Shown here in pieces: positions 24,901-36,979 of a stretch of DNA of 64,000 nt. The stretch's first letter is position 1. The number at the start of each line of letters is the position of its first letter. The notes below the pieces were generated by a model. The model worked only from the letters and a program-made list of their open reading frames with translations, had not been told where the DNA came from and did not search any database. This DNA comes from Krasilnikovozyma curviuscula (Eukaryota > Basidiomycota > Tremellomycetes > Cystofilobasidiales > Mrakiaceae): assembly GCA_014825775.1 (NCBI GenBank), contig MVAQ01000008.1:150473-214472 (forward strand). The letters are read 5' to 3'. The position numbers were made by a program, and so were the translations under genes.

Positions 24901-25411
24901 CATATAATGTTTGTGGCTTTGTCGATGAAATGACAACGTCAATATCTGGCCAAAGCGCTATGTTTTGTTTTTGCAATGGCGCCGAGGGATTCGCAAATGT
25001 CGTGTATTTGACCAAATCTACTGTAAGTTCGTGCTCTATCAAAGAGAATTCCAGTGCATCCTTTCGACTCACCATTTCTGTAATGACCTTAGGATAAAGA
25101 AACAAGACAGGAAGGGCCTAGTGAATAAAAGACCTACCGACCAATGAGAACAGGAGTGGTGTGAGCTCACCTGTTTGTCCCTTCTTCTCAGTATCAGGCA
25201 CAACCTGGGAATATATCAAAAATAAACCGCATCTTCACATAAGTACCTCTGCTCTTCGAAAACAGGAGCGGGGGGAAAGAAAGAGTCCACGCACAAGAAC
25301 TTGCCTACCAAACCTTTTCTCAATATCTGCAGGAGGTCGATCAAACAATCTCCTCTGCATCGCCTCTAGCTCAGCTGGGGTTCGACCCAGGGTGTTAAAG
25401 TTCAGAGACAT
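21985..25411 (-). CDS. Peroxisomal long-chain acyl-CoA synthetase, copy 1 (SKL)
   Basis: ATP-dependent acyl-CoA ligase of the ANL superfamily, activating long or medium chain fatty acids for beta-oxidation. About a dozen introns. It begins [20 protein letters not shown] at 25411 and ends ESEVSSKL, a canonical peroxisomal PTS1. In order: [12 protein letters not shown] near the N-terminus, the AMP-binding loop [20 protein letters not shown] (minus strand near 23870), [16 protein letters not shown], the acetyl-CoA-synthetase-type [25 protein letters not shown], then [20 protein letters not shown] followed by [13 protein letters not shown], the fatty-acyl-CoA synthetase signature. Length is near 680 residues, normal for the family. 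It is the downstream member of a tandem pair with the next gene, and the two align along their whole length. One intron holds a 28-nt poly-A/T tract (24410-24437). Confidence 0.93.
24410..24437. repeat. Poly-A (poly-T on minus strand) tract in an intron
   Basis: Nineteen A, one G, then eight A. On the coding (minus) strand this is an intronic poly-T tract. It is likely to vary in length and cause sequencing error. Confidence 0.9.
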
Positions 25412-25714
25412 TGCCTTGGTTGCTGATGGAGTGCTGGTTCGAGGGCTGCTGAGGAGTGTAGGGCACCATCGGGTCTCGGTAACTCGCTACGCGGGTGGCG
25501 GCCCAAGAAAGTCCATCAGAAATTGAGAGAAGTCGCAACAATAGTTCCTGATGATAAAGTGTAGGTGAGTGCTGAAAGCTGGCTTGGTATCTTCTCGCTT
25601 TGAAAAGAGTAAACGAGAAAGAACAATCTGCGCGAAGTACATATCGTAAAGCTGGACTTTTTTACACTATCCTATACATCCAATCTCATACCGCATAGGT
25701 CGTCATCTCTTAAT
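25412..25714. promoter_or_regulatory. Spacer and promoter between tandem acyl-CoA synthetases
   Basis: A gap of 303 bp separates the stop of the AKL copy from the start of the SKL copy, both on the minus strand. It should hold the terminator of one and promoter of the other. I did not find an oleate-response-type palindrome. Confidence 0.5.
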
Positions 25715-28700
25715 CTATAGCTTGGCAGCGTTTCCGGCTTCTTCGCTTTCCTGGTATGCGCCTTCAATCTCCTTTTCGAAATGCTTCGCCAGCTGAGGTC
25801 TCTTGAACTTGAATGAGGGCGTTAAAAGGTTATCCGGGAATGGTACAGATGTTAAGTAAATTCCTTTTGGGATCTCATACCTGCGAGGAAGAGTCGCAGT
25901 CAGTCGATGTGTCAGGCAAGAGCGCAAAAAAAGGAGGACGTACCCATTCAACTTCTGACCCTTTCCCACAGCAGTGAGTTGTCTGACGAATGCGTCCTTG
26001 ATTTTCTTGTCACTCAACAGCTCCGAGACCATCTCTGGCGAAACGTTCTTGTTGAGTTCTTTACTGAGGAACAACGCCGCCTGTTGTGGGTCAACTACGC
26101 CGATCTGTACACCAAGAAAAGCTCTCGTTAAGAGAAATAGAGAAATCTAGGCATTCGATTATACTGACAGCGACCAAGTGCGACTTGAAGGAATTGCCGT
26201 AGATGAACAGCGATAGGAATAACGGGCAGATGGCGAGTGCAGCTTCCACAGTCTCAAGGGCGACATATTCACCTGCAAGTCCAGCAACAAATTTATCAGC
26301 ACAATCCAAGGGTAGTTTGGGAAAATTATCAGGTAGCTGACCTTGAGCTAGCTTCATAATGTTTTTCTTCCTGTCGATGATTTTGAATCGACCGGCTTCG
26401 TCGACTTGGCAGACATCACCCGTGTGGACAAATCCATCAGCGTCAACAGTTTCTTTGGTATTTTTTTCATCGTTGAGGTAACCACCCTACATATTCACGC
26501 CCGGAAAGAAGTCTCACAAATCAAGCCAGCAGTGGAAACAGGTAGGGCAGGACTAACGAAAACGAAATGGCCTCTAACGACCAACTCTCCTCTAGGGTAC
26601 GGCTTATCTGTCACCAAGTAACCAAGTTCAGGAACATCCATGAGCTTCATCTCGATACCGGCGATAGGGGCGCCGATCGTGCCGAGAGACTTGATATCCG
26701 TTGGATGGCCTCTGCTACCTGATCCAACAGTCTCACTTTCACCCCATCACAGGCATAACTTAGCCTGTCACTCTAAGAGAAGATGACAAGAACTGAACTT
26801 ACGTCATTCCCCAACCTTGAACAATCTCACTGGAAAACGCGACCCTGAGTACCTCTTGAACATCACCAGAAAGCGGGGCTGATCCAGTTCCGATAAAGTT
26901 TAGTCGACCACCCAACAGGGCTCTGACCTTCGCAAAAACCACGCGACTGTTCAACATAATCACAAGCCGTCAGAATAAGCAAGACGCCAGAATCGTCAGA
27001 GGTAAGAAAATCCTAGAAGTAAATATGTACTCGTAGAATGAATGAGTGAAACCTCCTGTTGCTCTTCCATTTGAAATCTTAACATCTAATGCTCTTTTGA
27101 GGAGCGCACCTTGTAGACAGACGGTTGATGTGAGCGACTCAATCAGAAAGTGGTGCTGAGATTGCGGGGCGCTTACTCTTGACACCACCGACACTCGCTT
27201 GAGCCATGATCGCAGAGTAGATCCTATTAAGAACTCTTGGAACCTACCAGTATCAAATGGTCAAACAGAATTCGGTCAGTGTCGCTTGGAATGGAACACC
27301 AAGAAGAGAGGATGTACGGAGATGATGACATGAGGACGAATCAGTTGCAAGTCCTCAATGAGTCGAAGAGTATTTCCAGTTGTGTAGCAGATGAAAGAAC
27401 GACTGTAGAAAACGTTGATCTCACTCATCCTCTCATAACTATCCTCCGGCAAGAAAAGCTGCTGTGAGCGCCCTGTATGTCTAAAGCGACGATGCGAAGG
27501 TACGATGCGAAGACTTACATGTGACTCAAAGGTAAATAACCAGCACAAGTGAATCCAATGTTGATGTTTCTACCGTAAGAGTTGGCAATTCCAGCAGCGG
27601 TGAGGTTTCGATGCGTCAAGACAACACCCTTGGGAGTTCCCGTCGTTCCGGAGGTGTAGGAGATGGTTGCAACGTTGTTTGCTTTGGGGGGGATGGGTGC
27701 CAATGGGTGTTCCTGACCGAGTTTCTCGACTAGAATGTCGAGTTATGAGTCAATTCCGTAATACAAGGTTCCAAATGGGGCAATAGACGCGACGTACGTT
27801 GGCTGAAAGTTCCGAACCAGACCCCCTTTTCGGAGCAAACAACTTTTGACATCTCAGCTTGAAGTGGCAGAAGTTCATCAACACAAATGACTGCCTTGAC
27901 ACTGTTACATTTCTTGAGAAGAGAACAGGTTGCTGGCAAATGAGCGGCAGAGGTGAAGATGACTTTCAGTTGAGAGTGGTTGGTGACGTGCTCGGTCGCT
28001 TCCTGGAAACACAAAAAAGGGAAATCAGAGTCAGTTTGATGTACAAGTGGTGTTCTCGCAATCGACTGACTGGTCCGAGGGTATCATACAGAGGCGCGGT
28101 GACGAGGGAGAAGGCGTGACAGCCCAAGTCGATAAGCTGCCATTCTTTAGATGAAATGTGAGGAATTAGCCGAAACTCCGAGAAGTATTAGGTGACTTTG
28201 CCCATTGTCACGTACCGGGTCTGTTTGCGGTCCAGATTCCAACACCCCATCCAAGATTCTTGGGTAAAGTGGTGTCGATTTGATAAATGTCCTTTCCAAG
28301 AACGCCAGAGTTGAGAAGATGCATTAAACCAGAACCAATCTGTCAATTCAATAAAGCACCAGGTTCAATTTCGACGACTACAAACAATGATCTTGCTTCG
28401 GCAAAGAGAGCGAGGAAACTCACGCTGAGTCGCTTATCTGACACCTCTTTATAGGTTAGATATGTGACTTCATTTCCATAAACGACAGGAGTTACGCCAA
28501 TGGGTGACAAGACGGGTATCCGTCCAAGACACGGCGAATCTGGCACGTCGAAGGCGGCTAGTGCAAGGAGTCACATGCAAAGCACGAACACCATGTAAGG
28601 TCTGATGATGCTTTATGAGAGTAATTAGGACCAATGGCTGACCTTGATTAAAGAGCTCATAACAGGTTTGAGGCTTGTCTGTAGATACGACAACGTCCAA

Positions 28701-29132
28701 GTCCTTGAAGACAGCTGGTAAGCGCTCAAACAGGGAGAAGGCAGTGTCACAGGAAGAACATGTTAGTTCGGTCTGCAAATAATTTCAGGGATGGAACTAT
28801 CAGATACTGACCACTTCTGTAGTGGCCTGGTGTAGTAAGCAAGAAAAGAGGTGGTAAACGAAACGAGTAACAGCAACAAAAGCGACTGAGAAAATCGACC
28901 CTCACCAGTCTGCCCAGGTTTCTCAGTACCAGGAACAATCTTTGTAAGTAGAAACAAAGCACCAAGATGTACATTAAGCACTTTATGCGGCATCTGAAGG
29001 TACGGCGGGTCTACTCACCCATGCCTGCTTTCCAAAGGTCTTTTCGACATCTGGTGGTGGACCGTCCCACAGCTTCTTCTTCAAAGCTTCAATTTCTGTT
29101 GGGTTTCTGTTACCTGTATAGTACTCTGACAT
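25715..29132 (-). CDS. Peroxisomal long-chain acyl-CoA synthetase, copy 2 (AKL)
   Basis: Paralogue of the adjacent copy, same reaction. It starts at 29132 with MSEYYTGNRNPTEIEALKKK, followed by LWDGPPPDVEKTFGKQAW; the equivalent region of copy 1 is [17 protein letters not shown]. Motifs seen: [47 protein letters not shown] near 27650, [68 protein letters not shown] then [13 protein letters not shown]. The C-terminus is GNAAKL; AKL is an accepted PTS1 variant, so peroxisomal import is likely but perhaps weaker than SKL. An upstream ATG at 29267 is in frame, but alignment with copy 1 supports 29132. All ligase motifs look intact. Intron positions appear shared with copy 1, as expected for a tandem duplication. 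Confidence 0.93.
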
Positions 29133-29353
29133 AACTTTGGTTCTGTATAAGGGATGATGCGGTTTGTCAGGTTGGAGGATAGTCGACTGTGCCCCACTTA
29201 AACCGGTTGTGAAATAGGCGAGATTGTGGCAGGCGGGCCACGCAGCATAAAAGTCCATCGCATACAAGATTGAAGTTTACATTCAACATAGAGAAAAGAA
29301 AGGAGAGTATAGAAAAGAAAGGAGAAGAGTTTCGCTCATGAAGTCGTATCTGA

Positions 29354-31920
29354 TTAGGTTTGACTGGCTCCCGCGCCAAGAACAACTGGTTCCTTCTCCT
29401 GAACGGCAGCACTCGAAGGAGTGTATTCCAGCTGTCCGATAATGAGAGGCCAGACTACGACGTACAAGTGACGGTGGTCAGTAATCGGAATGAAAAGATC
29501 AAACACGCATCAGTCGGTGCCATCTTCTCACCTTCTTCGAATCCCACATGCCTCCCACTTCGAATCGACACCCAAATGTCCCGCATTGATGAATGACTTT
29601 TGATTTCATTCCAGTTCTCCAGGAAGAACTTTACTTCAAGCTTCCTTACTTCCTCGAATGTTTTGGCGAATCCACTGAAGACTTCATGAGGAGCATTGTC
29701 GACTAAAGAAACGATATCAGAAGATGAACATGATGCCACATTAGCAAATAGCTCACCAGTAAGAGATCCGACGATGTGATCAAAGGCTCTCTCTTTCAGC
29801 TCATCCAATCCCAACTTGTCAGCAAGTCGGTACATTGCCTTCGCACTACACGGCGCCGGTCTTCTAGAATGCTGTTCCTTCTGCCATTGTGTGATCCACA
29901 GCTTTCGAAGATAGAGATTCTTCGCATGTGTTGGAGACGCGGTGGAGGAGGAGCCTGATGAAGAGTCGGTAGCGCTGAGGTTTGGGATTAGGATAGGTGC
30001 TGATTGAGACGCCGGGAGGGGCGTGTGCATGAATGATGAAGATAAAGGCGCAAACACACAGGTGTCTGTGTAAAGCTAAATAGAAGGAACTTGTGAGCAG
30101 TGGAAGATCTGAGGAACGATGTGAGAATTCAACTCACATAGTAAAGCAAAGCGTTCCAAGTGGAGAAAGCTGCATCCTTTATGACAATCTTCGTCTTCTT
30201 TGGTCCAATATTTTTTCTCTTTGGCTTCAAATCAACTCCATGTCCAGCTTTACTTGGACTCTTCGGTGACCAACTGCCAACCTCATTCTTAAACCTCTTG
30301 GAACTCCGACCTCCGGCTTTACTGTTTCCTTCGTCATCAACTTGTCCTTCGGCACCTGTTGTAGTGATCGGTGAAAATTCATGTTGCGGTGATGGTTGGT
30401 GTGTTACATCGTCGTTCCCATCAGTTGCTGGGGCTGTGTCGTCGGAGAGATGCTGTTGAACGTGATCCTCCTCATCGACCTCTTCCTCTGAGAGAGAGTG
30501 GGCCGATGATGCATCAGAGCTGGGTAAATCAAATTCGAGAACTTCTTCTTCTTGATCTGAGTCATCAATGTAAAGCAGATCGTCGCTTGATTCAACGGAC
30601 TTCTGAGCACTCAACCGGGAGAAATCAGTTGAATCCGACGAAATGGGAAGAGCCTCGAATTGACGTACCTGAGACAACGCATCATCAACCTCCAGCATAT
30701 TTGATTCGTCTTGATCAGCTTCCTCGTTTCCCTCGGCCCAGCTCTCCCCAAACGCCTCTTCAAAATACGCAAACCGCCTCAACAGCTGTTTGTTCGCCCA
30801 GATAGATCTCTTACTCTCTCCTTTCGCATGCCCTCCACCTTTCCTTGGAATAATAAACTCGACCTATCGTTCCAGGACAAGAGCGGGTGGTCAGTACTGG
30901 TCAAAAGGTGCACACCGAGAGGAGTTATCGAGAGAAGCACTCACGTCTGAATATTTCTCAACGCCAACTAGACCACCAATACCTTCGATCAAGCTCCTTG
31001 GGATTTGAAACGTGATTTCTTCCCTGTTCCCGGAAGGGACGCTCGGCTGACTGGATATCGCACAAGTGATTCGGAACGCGTCATTTAGCTTTGAAGCTTG
31101 TGACGAGTAGTAGACCACATCTCGCTTGCAGTACTGAGCCCATCCCCAGTTTGAGGTTTTATATGCAAAGATGCTAGGAGAGAGGATCATGGTTCAGAAA
31201 AGATCAGTGCGGTTGAAGTGAGAATGGAGCTCAACTGGTTGGCTTCTCAAAAGCAATGAAATCCCAGAACATCAGCATTACCAAAACAGCAGGAGAACAA
31301 AAATTGGCACATACATGCTTCTTTCATACACAGTTGCTTCCCATCCAACGACGAGATAGAGAAACGGAAGTGCCACATGCCGTCACGTTTCCATTTACCA
31401 CCGATCGCCCTCTCCTTCTCGTTAGCCGTAGGCTCACAGGAGAGATATAACGAGCAGGAGTCGCCTGAACCAGCATTCTAGAATGATTGTAAGGAATGGT
31501 CACAAAAAGTCAGCTCACTTCCGCGATGAGTACGACACACAATCAATACACTAAGGCCATAACCTCAAATGGTGCTTCAACTTGTCAAAGGTACATAAAC
31601 TCACAGTATAAAACAGAACCTGCCATTTACTACCTCCAAACAGCGAACTCTTGACGACTCGGCTCTTGGATTCCCCTCTGGAATTGTCAAACAACGCCTT
31701 CAAGTTGGTGAGTTTCCAATTGAGAGTCTGACGGTAGCAGCTGGATTATTAGTGACTGAAAGACAACTTCAATGGCCATCAGATAAGACTGTGAACTCAC
31801 CACAGTCGATACTTCTTCCTCCATTGTTTCCGGTGCTGGTACTCCTTGGGACGAACCCACGAATGCTGACATTGTTGGAGCCAGAGACTGAGCAGAGAAG
31901 GATTGAGAAGGCAAAGACAT
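29354..31920 (-). CDS. MATH-BTB domain protein with acidic insert
   Basis: Probable substrate adaptor of a CUL3 ubiquitin ligase (SPOP-like architecture); the role is inferred. It begins MSLPSQSFSAQSLAPTMSAF. Residues about 40-190 form a MATH domain: TLNWKLTNLKAL, SSLFGGSKWQVLFYT, LYLSCEP, MWHFRFSISS, WGWAQYCKRD. The BTB fold follows with YSDVEFIIPR and SIWANKQLLRRFAYFEEAFG. It is then interrupted by about 170 residues that are acidic (DDLLYIDDSDQEEEVLEFD, SEEEVDEEDH) and end in a basic patch (KPKRKNIGPKKTK). The fold resumes with AFSTWNALLYYLYTDTCVFA and continues into a BACK-like helical region (AKAMYRLADKLGLDELKERA). C-terminus AGASQT. First exon ends after EEEVSTV. The stop lies 222 bp upstream of the AKL synthetase start on the same strand. 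Confidence 0.82.
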
Positions 31921-33320
31921 CGAAATGAACTAGAGTCTCAGCGTGCTCCGGTTTCTGGGACAGAATCCTTCGTCACTGTTGGAATCCGACCAACCGACGA
32001 GGGGTTCGTTCGGTTTGGGAAAGGGGCGGGAAGAGGCGAAGGAGTGGTTTCCTCGGATTTCCAAAGTTGAGAGATGAATTCCATTTGAAAGTAGAAATTG
32101 AAGAAGGGAAACTCCAAAAGCACAGAGAAGCACAGAGGAGAACAGAAGAGCAAAGAGGAGCACAAAGGAGCAGGGATCGTGCGATCGCTGTGCCATTAGT
32201 GAGGGAAGTCTTACAAGGCTTCACTGAGGCCTGAGTGGCTGTGTTGACTATAGGTTCAGAAGTAGGACCGGTTTTCCTTGAAATAGCGCTCTATTAAAAT
32301 GGCCTTTCCGTAATATTCGCTGAGTTCATATTATTCGCCCAGGTGCTAGCCCATCCTCAGTAGGCTTCTCCAAACCAAGCTACGTCCCCACTGCAGGTTT
32401 CTGAGGATCCGAAGATCCTGAAGAGTGAATAAAGAGGATATAAGCTTGAAAGCTACTTCTGAGGTGAAGGTAATCTTTGGGGAGGGGTACGAGTCAATAA
32501 TGAAGCCATCGCTGGCTTTGTTTACATTCTTATTATGCCAGTCACACTGTTACACTCGCGCGTCACAAAGTCAAGATACTCAGCCAGAGAGGACGAAAGA
32601 TATCCTCTAATTTTGTTTTGCTCTCTACACTTCCATGTGAAAACTTGTTGTTGGGAAGGAGATCGCGATGTGCAATCAGGAATCCATTGGCAATGGGCAT
32701 TCTGATCCCTCCACGATTTATACGTGAGCCATTTGAGAAATGTCAACATGTTTTCTTCGACACAAGAATAGTTCCAAATCGTTCTGATAGGTTCTTGACC
32801 CTTTCCAGTAATAATTTCGCTTGGGCATTATGAGATGGTACATTCGTCGACAATATTTCTTCAACTATATACGTTCCACAGTAGCCACTTCAACTCAGAA
32901 ACACACAGTTTACTCTAGCGATCCGTCTCATGCCTGTATCAAGGAAGAAACGCGCCTTAGAGCTCAGCTTCTCGTATCAAGGTAAGGATCTTCGACACCC
33001 GCCACTGAGGATCTACTGAGTACCAAAGAGGTTCTCGATTAAGCTTATTGTTTTCCCAGAGGAAAGTGGCCTTGAAACAATCAAGACTCATCTAGAAGGG
33101 TGCAGCTGAAACGCCAGTCTGAGGCTGTTTTAAGATAAAATGGAGGGGAATTCGCCTCTAAATTTTTTCTCGCCTGCTTCACAAGACTAGAAAAATCCTC
33201 TTTTTTCCTGCCTCCCAACGTTGTTCTTACAACAAAAACTCTTAACAAACTTTCACCAACAGAAACTACCGGTCGGTTCAACCTAGAACCACCACCCCAA
33301 ACAAAGAAACTACTACAATC
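31921..33320. other. Divergent intergenic region, MATH-BTB / eIF4A
   Basis: About 1.4 kb. No gene recognised. Several overlapping short minus-strand ORFs at 31930-32224 arise from the purine-rich repeat listed separately. Promoters of both neighbours must lie here. Confidence 0.5.
32114..32173. repeat. Imperfect purine-rich short tandem repeat
   Basis: Repeated units close to AGCACAGAGA and AGCAAAGAGG, about 10-11 nt each, on the plus strand. Read from the minus strand it is a pyrimidine-rich tract just upstream of the MATH-BTB start, so it is probably promoter or leader sequence. Confidence 0.6.
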
Positions 33321-35529
33321 ATGGCGTAGGTGGTCCTCCTTTTTCTCGTTTGCTCGACGCCTCCTTCTGATTCTTCTCCTCGAAATCTTCCTTTAATCTT
33401 TCCAATCACTCTTTTCTTGCTTCGCTGGCTTAACACACTCCCTCCAACTCCTTTGGATGATTCAGTGACGTTAACCTCGAATTGGAAGTAAGTTTGTCGT
33501 CTCAAAAATATCCGTTTTCCCAAGGATTTGAGCGCTGACCTTTCTTCTTCGTTTTCCCTCCTTTGCTGTCATTTTGGCATTTTTCTCTCTTCTCTGTTTT
33601 GTGGATGGCCTAACTTTAGGGAGAGACCGTAAGTTGGATCCTTCATTCGGGCAGCTCTGCTTTTCACATGGGCCGCCGAAGGTCTCTGGATGGACGTCTG
33701 TACTGACCTCTACTTATGACCTTTCTACCTGTTTTTTCCTGCCTCGTTCTGCACTTGATAGATTGAGTCCAACTGGGACCAGGTCGTTGACAAGTACGTT
33801 AGCTTCTGTTGTCCTCACCAGTCGATGCTGCGCTTCGCGAACTGACAAACCTCTCTATTTCGTTCCGTCGTCTGTTTCATTATTCTGTTCTGTTACTGGC
33901 TCTCATCTATTATAGCTTCGACAACATGGAACTTAAGTCCGACCTTCTCAGAGGTGTCTACGCTTACGGTTTCGAGAGACCTTCTGCTATCCAGCAGAGA
34001 GCCATCATCCCAGTCGTCAAGGGACACGATGTCATTGCCCAGGCTCAATCTGGTACCGGAAAGACCGCTACCTTCTCCATCTCCATCTTGCAAAAGGTAC
34101 GTTTCCACAACTTTTTTCTGCGCCACCGCACGAAGGTTTTTTTTCTTCCCTGTCACATCGCGTGGCTCCGCCAAAGCGCAACTCAAATTCCTTACAACCG
34201 TTCCCAATCTGACCGTGTGCTATTGTTGAATTTTCAGATTGATACCTCCCTGAAAGCCCCACAAGCTCTTATCCTTGCTCCAACCAGAGAGCTTGCTCAA
34301 CAGATCCAAAAGGTCGTTATTGCCCTCGGTGACTACATGTCCATTGTCTGCCACGCCTGTATCGGTGGTGTCAACGTCAAGGAGGATATGGAGAAGCTCG
34401 CTCAAGGCCCACACGTCATTGTTGGTACTCCAGGACGTGTCTTCGACAGTAAGTCTCTTTATCAAAGTCATGCCGCTAGCCCCCTCTGGCGGATCCGGGC
34501 GGGGCTGTCATTTCCGTCAAAGGTCCACTCATCTGACATTTGCTTCTCTTCTTTGATAATGTTTCACAGTGATCAACAGACGTGCCCTCAAGACCGACCA
34601 CGTCAAGATGTTCTGTCTTGATGAGGCTGATGAAATGCTCGGAAGAGGATTCAGAGAGAACATCTACGATACCTTCCAGCTCCTCCCACAAGAGACCCAA
34701 GTTATCTTGCTCTCTGCTACCATGCCATCTGAAGTCTTGGAAGTTACCAAGAAGTTCATGAGAGACCCAGTCAGAATCTTGGTCAAGAAGGACGAGCTGA
34801 CCCTTGAAGGTATCAGACAGTTCTGTGAGTAATACCTTCTCTTTTCGCAGGGTTCGATTTGCTTTTCCCTTGAACGCAGTCTGAATTGTTCTTCACTCCT
34901 TCCAATTAGACATTGCTGTTGAGAAGGAGGACTGGAAGCTCGACACCTTGTCCGATCTCTACGAGACTGTCACCATCACCCAAGCTGTCATCTTCTGTAA
35001 CACGAGAAGAAAGGTCGACTGGTTGACTGAGAAGCTGACTGCCAGAGAGTTCACCGTTTCTGCCATGCGTGAGTATCACATACTTCTTAGTCCCTGTGTT
35101 TCTTCAGCTAAACCTTTTGAGTTGTTCTTTCCGTTGGATAGATGGTGATATGCAACAAGCCGAGCGTGAAGTCATCATGAAGGAGTTCCGATCTGGATCT
35201 TCCCGTGTGTTGATTGCCACCGATTTGCTCGCCAGAGGTATCGATGTTCAACAAGTTTCCTTGGTCATCAACTACGACTTGCCAACTTCCAAGGAGAACT
35301 ACATCCACAGAATCGGTAGAGGTGGTCGTTTCGGACGAAAGGGAGTTGCCATCAACTTCGTGTATGTCTTTTTCTTTGGATGATTGTTTACTTTCGACCT
35401 TTTCGAGTTCTAATGGCATTTTCACATTTCAACAGCACCACCGAGGACGTTCCAATGCTCAGAGAACTCGAAAAGTTCTACAACACTGCTGTTGATGAGA
35501 TGCCTCTCAACGTTGCTGATCTCATTTAA
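33321..35529 (+). CDS. eIF4A: ATP-dependent RNA helicase eIF4A
   Basis: DEAD-box helicase of the eIF4F cap-binding complex that unwinds mRNA leaders for scanning. Ten exons close in phase (33321-33325, 33466-33487, 33620-33628, 33762-33793, 33916-34096, 34238-34448, 34570-34824, 34910-35068, 35142-35361, 35436-35529) to 395 residues, the standard length. The first four exons (5, 22, 9 and 32 nt) spell [20 protein letters not shown] and lead into [20 protein letters not shown]. Motifs: PSAIQQRAI (Q motif), AQSGTGKT (I), PTRELAQQ (Ia), VGTPGR, DEAD (II), LLSATMP (III), [13 protein letters not shown] (IV), [13 protein letters not shown] (V) and [11 protein letters not shown] (VI). Codon choice is strongly biased (AGA, CCA, GTC, ATC), as expected of a highly expressed gene. 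Confidence 0.98.
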
Positions 35530-36979
35530 GTGAACTGTACCCACCCTGCATTGCACCTTCACATCGATCATCTCTAGCACACTAACCAACCACACCGCCA
35601 AACATCAACACTCACCGGTTCTCATTTACGCATTGCGTTTTCGATTTTGGATCTGAATGAAATTTCTAATCGAAGGCGCTTTCTTTTAACGACAACATCC
35701 ACACCACCCTTTGATTACTTCGCTTCGCCTCATCACAACAACGTAACCCCAACATCTATCTTTCCACGCCCCTCCCATCATCTCCTACTAAAATTGTCTG
35801 ATTTGGACGCTCCCCCCTTTTCCGCATCCTTCTATCCCAAACCTGTTTACCTCTTCTATCTTTATTTTCATTCTTGGTCTCTATAAATACTCTTACAGCA
35901 ACTTATCGTAGCTCTTTGTTGGCGTGATGGGACTTACGATTTAGCTTATGCATATGTTTGTTTTTCCTATCTCTACTAAAGATCAGTCTGACTGGGAAGA
36001 ACTTTGGCTGCTATTGGCTCAAACTCGAGCTCATACTTCCAGTTACCGCTTTTCTGAAGTTTGAACATTCATATTTTCATTAAACAGAAGGTGTGACACC
36101 TGCGCATAAAGAGAAGTCTATAGGTAGCAGCCAACCGGTTGTAGATCGCATAGATGGATGGGACCGCCAAGAGACGCCCCACACGCTCTTTAGTCATAAC
36201 ACTTGGCTAGAAGATAACAGGTTCTCAAAGCTCATTCCAGCTTTTCGACCCTAACTACCACTATCCCAAATGCACCTCATCTGCTTTTCGTAAACAAGGT
36301 AAGGAGGGACATTGCAGTAAATGCACCGGGCTTATAAATAGGTCGCTCGGGGCGTGCAGATCATCGCGCTATCCGTATGGTGAGGTCCTGCTGCTATACG
36401 ACTCAGCTACCAACCACGTCCCTCTCCCTGTTATTCAAAACTTCAGAAGTTGGAAAAGGATACAGCAGATGGTCTTCTGTGTGATTACTATTTCGTTTCA
36501 CGCGAGCTTTGTTTTCATCTGTGTTGACCACCATTCGCTGCTCGTTCTTTCTTAGTCTGCCTCAGCTAAGACAGTACTCAAGCTTTTTCATCAAAAAAGG
36601 ATTTTGACTAATGAGGTAAGCTCAACTTTCTTCTTCAAACCTCGCCTTGTGAGGATGAGTGCCATACTTCTCAGAAGTGATTGAAACTCTTCCTCACCAA
36701 CCTACGTTACCAGGTTGTTTCCGACCGCGCTTGGGGTGGATGAGGCCCTCAAAGCTTTTTAAAAATGAGTTCAACCATCAGAAATGTCTGTTTGAGAGGA
36801 GGAAGACCATGGTGTAAGTCCGCTCTTTATTCTCCGTCATCTCACACTAGTCTTCAGCCCCCAGTTCAGCTTCAGATAACGTCCTATTCTCTATCAAAAT
36901 AGGTCTCGTTCTTTGACTAACACATTCATTGAAGCCAGCGTGTTTTCTTGCGTGCGGTTTTCTCAATCACTAGGACAAC
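35530..36979. other. eIF4A 3' UTR and intergenic
   Basis: No protein gene established. A TATA-like TTATAAATAG sits at about 36330, followed by sequence without an obvious A/B box. Around 36766-36900 an ATG-led frame (MSSTIRNVCLRGGRPW) ends at a GTAAGT donor and a second open stretch (SPSSASDNVLFSIKI) follows an AG. These may be 5' exons of the next gene, but their phase does not join it. Confidence 0.4.

Noticed and set aside
25360..25405. tRNA-like words (CTAGCTCAG and GGTTCGACCC) on the plus strand
   Set aside because: They lie inside the N-terminal coding exon of the SKL acyl-CoA synthetase, are too close together for A and B boxes, and no acceptor stem forms.
30371..30805. Plus-strand ORF of 144 residues
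   Set aside because: Antisense to the acidic insert of the MATH-BTB protein; no family resemblance.
31930..32224. Three overlapping minus-strand ORFs
   Set aside because: All are translations of one purine/pyrimidine repeat in different frames; likely leader sequence of the MATH-BTB gene.
36330..36420. TATA-like element followed by possible RNA gene
   Set aside because: No B box, no terminator T-run at a suitable distance, and no match to U6, SRP, RNase P or tRNA signatures.
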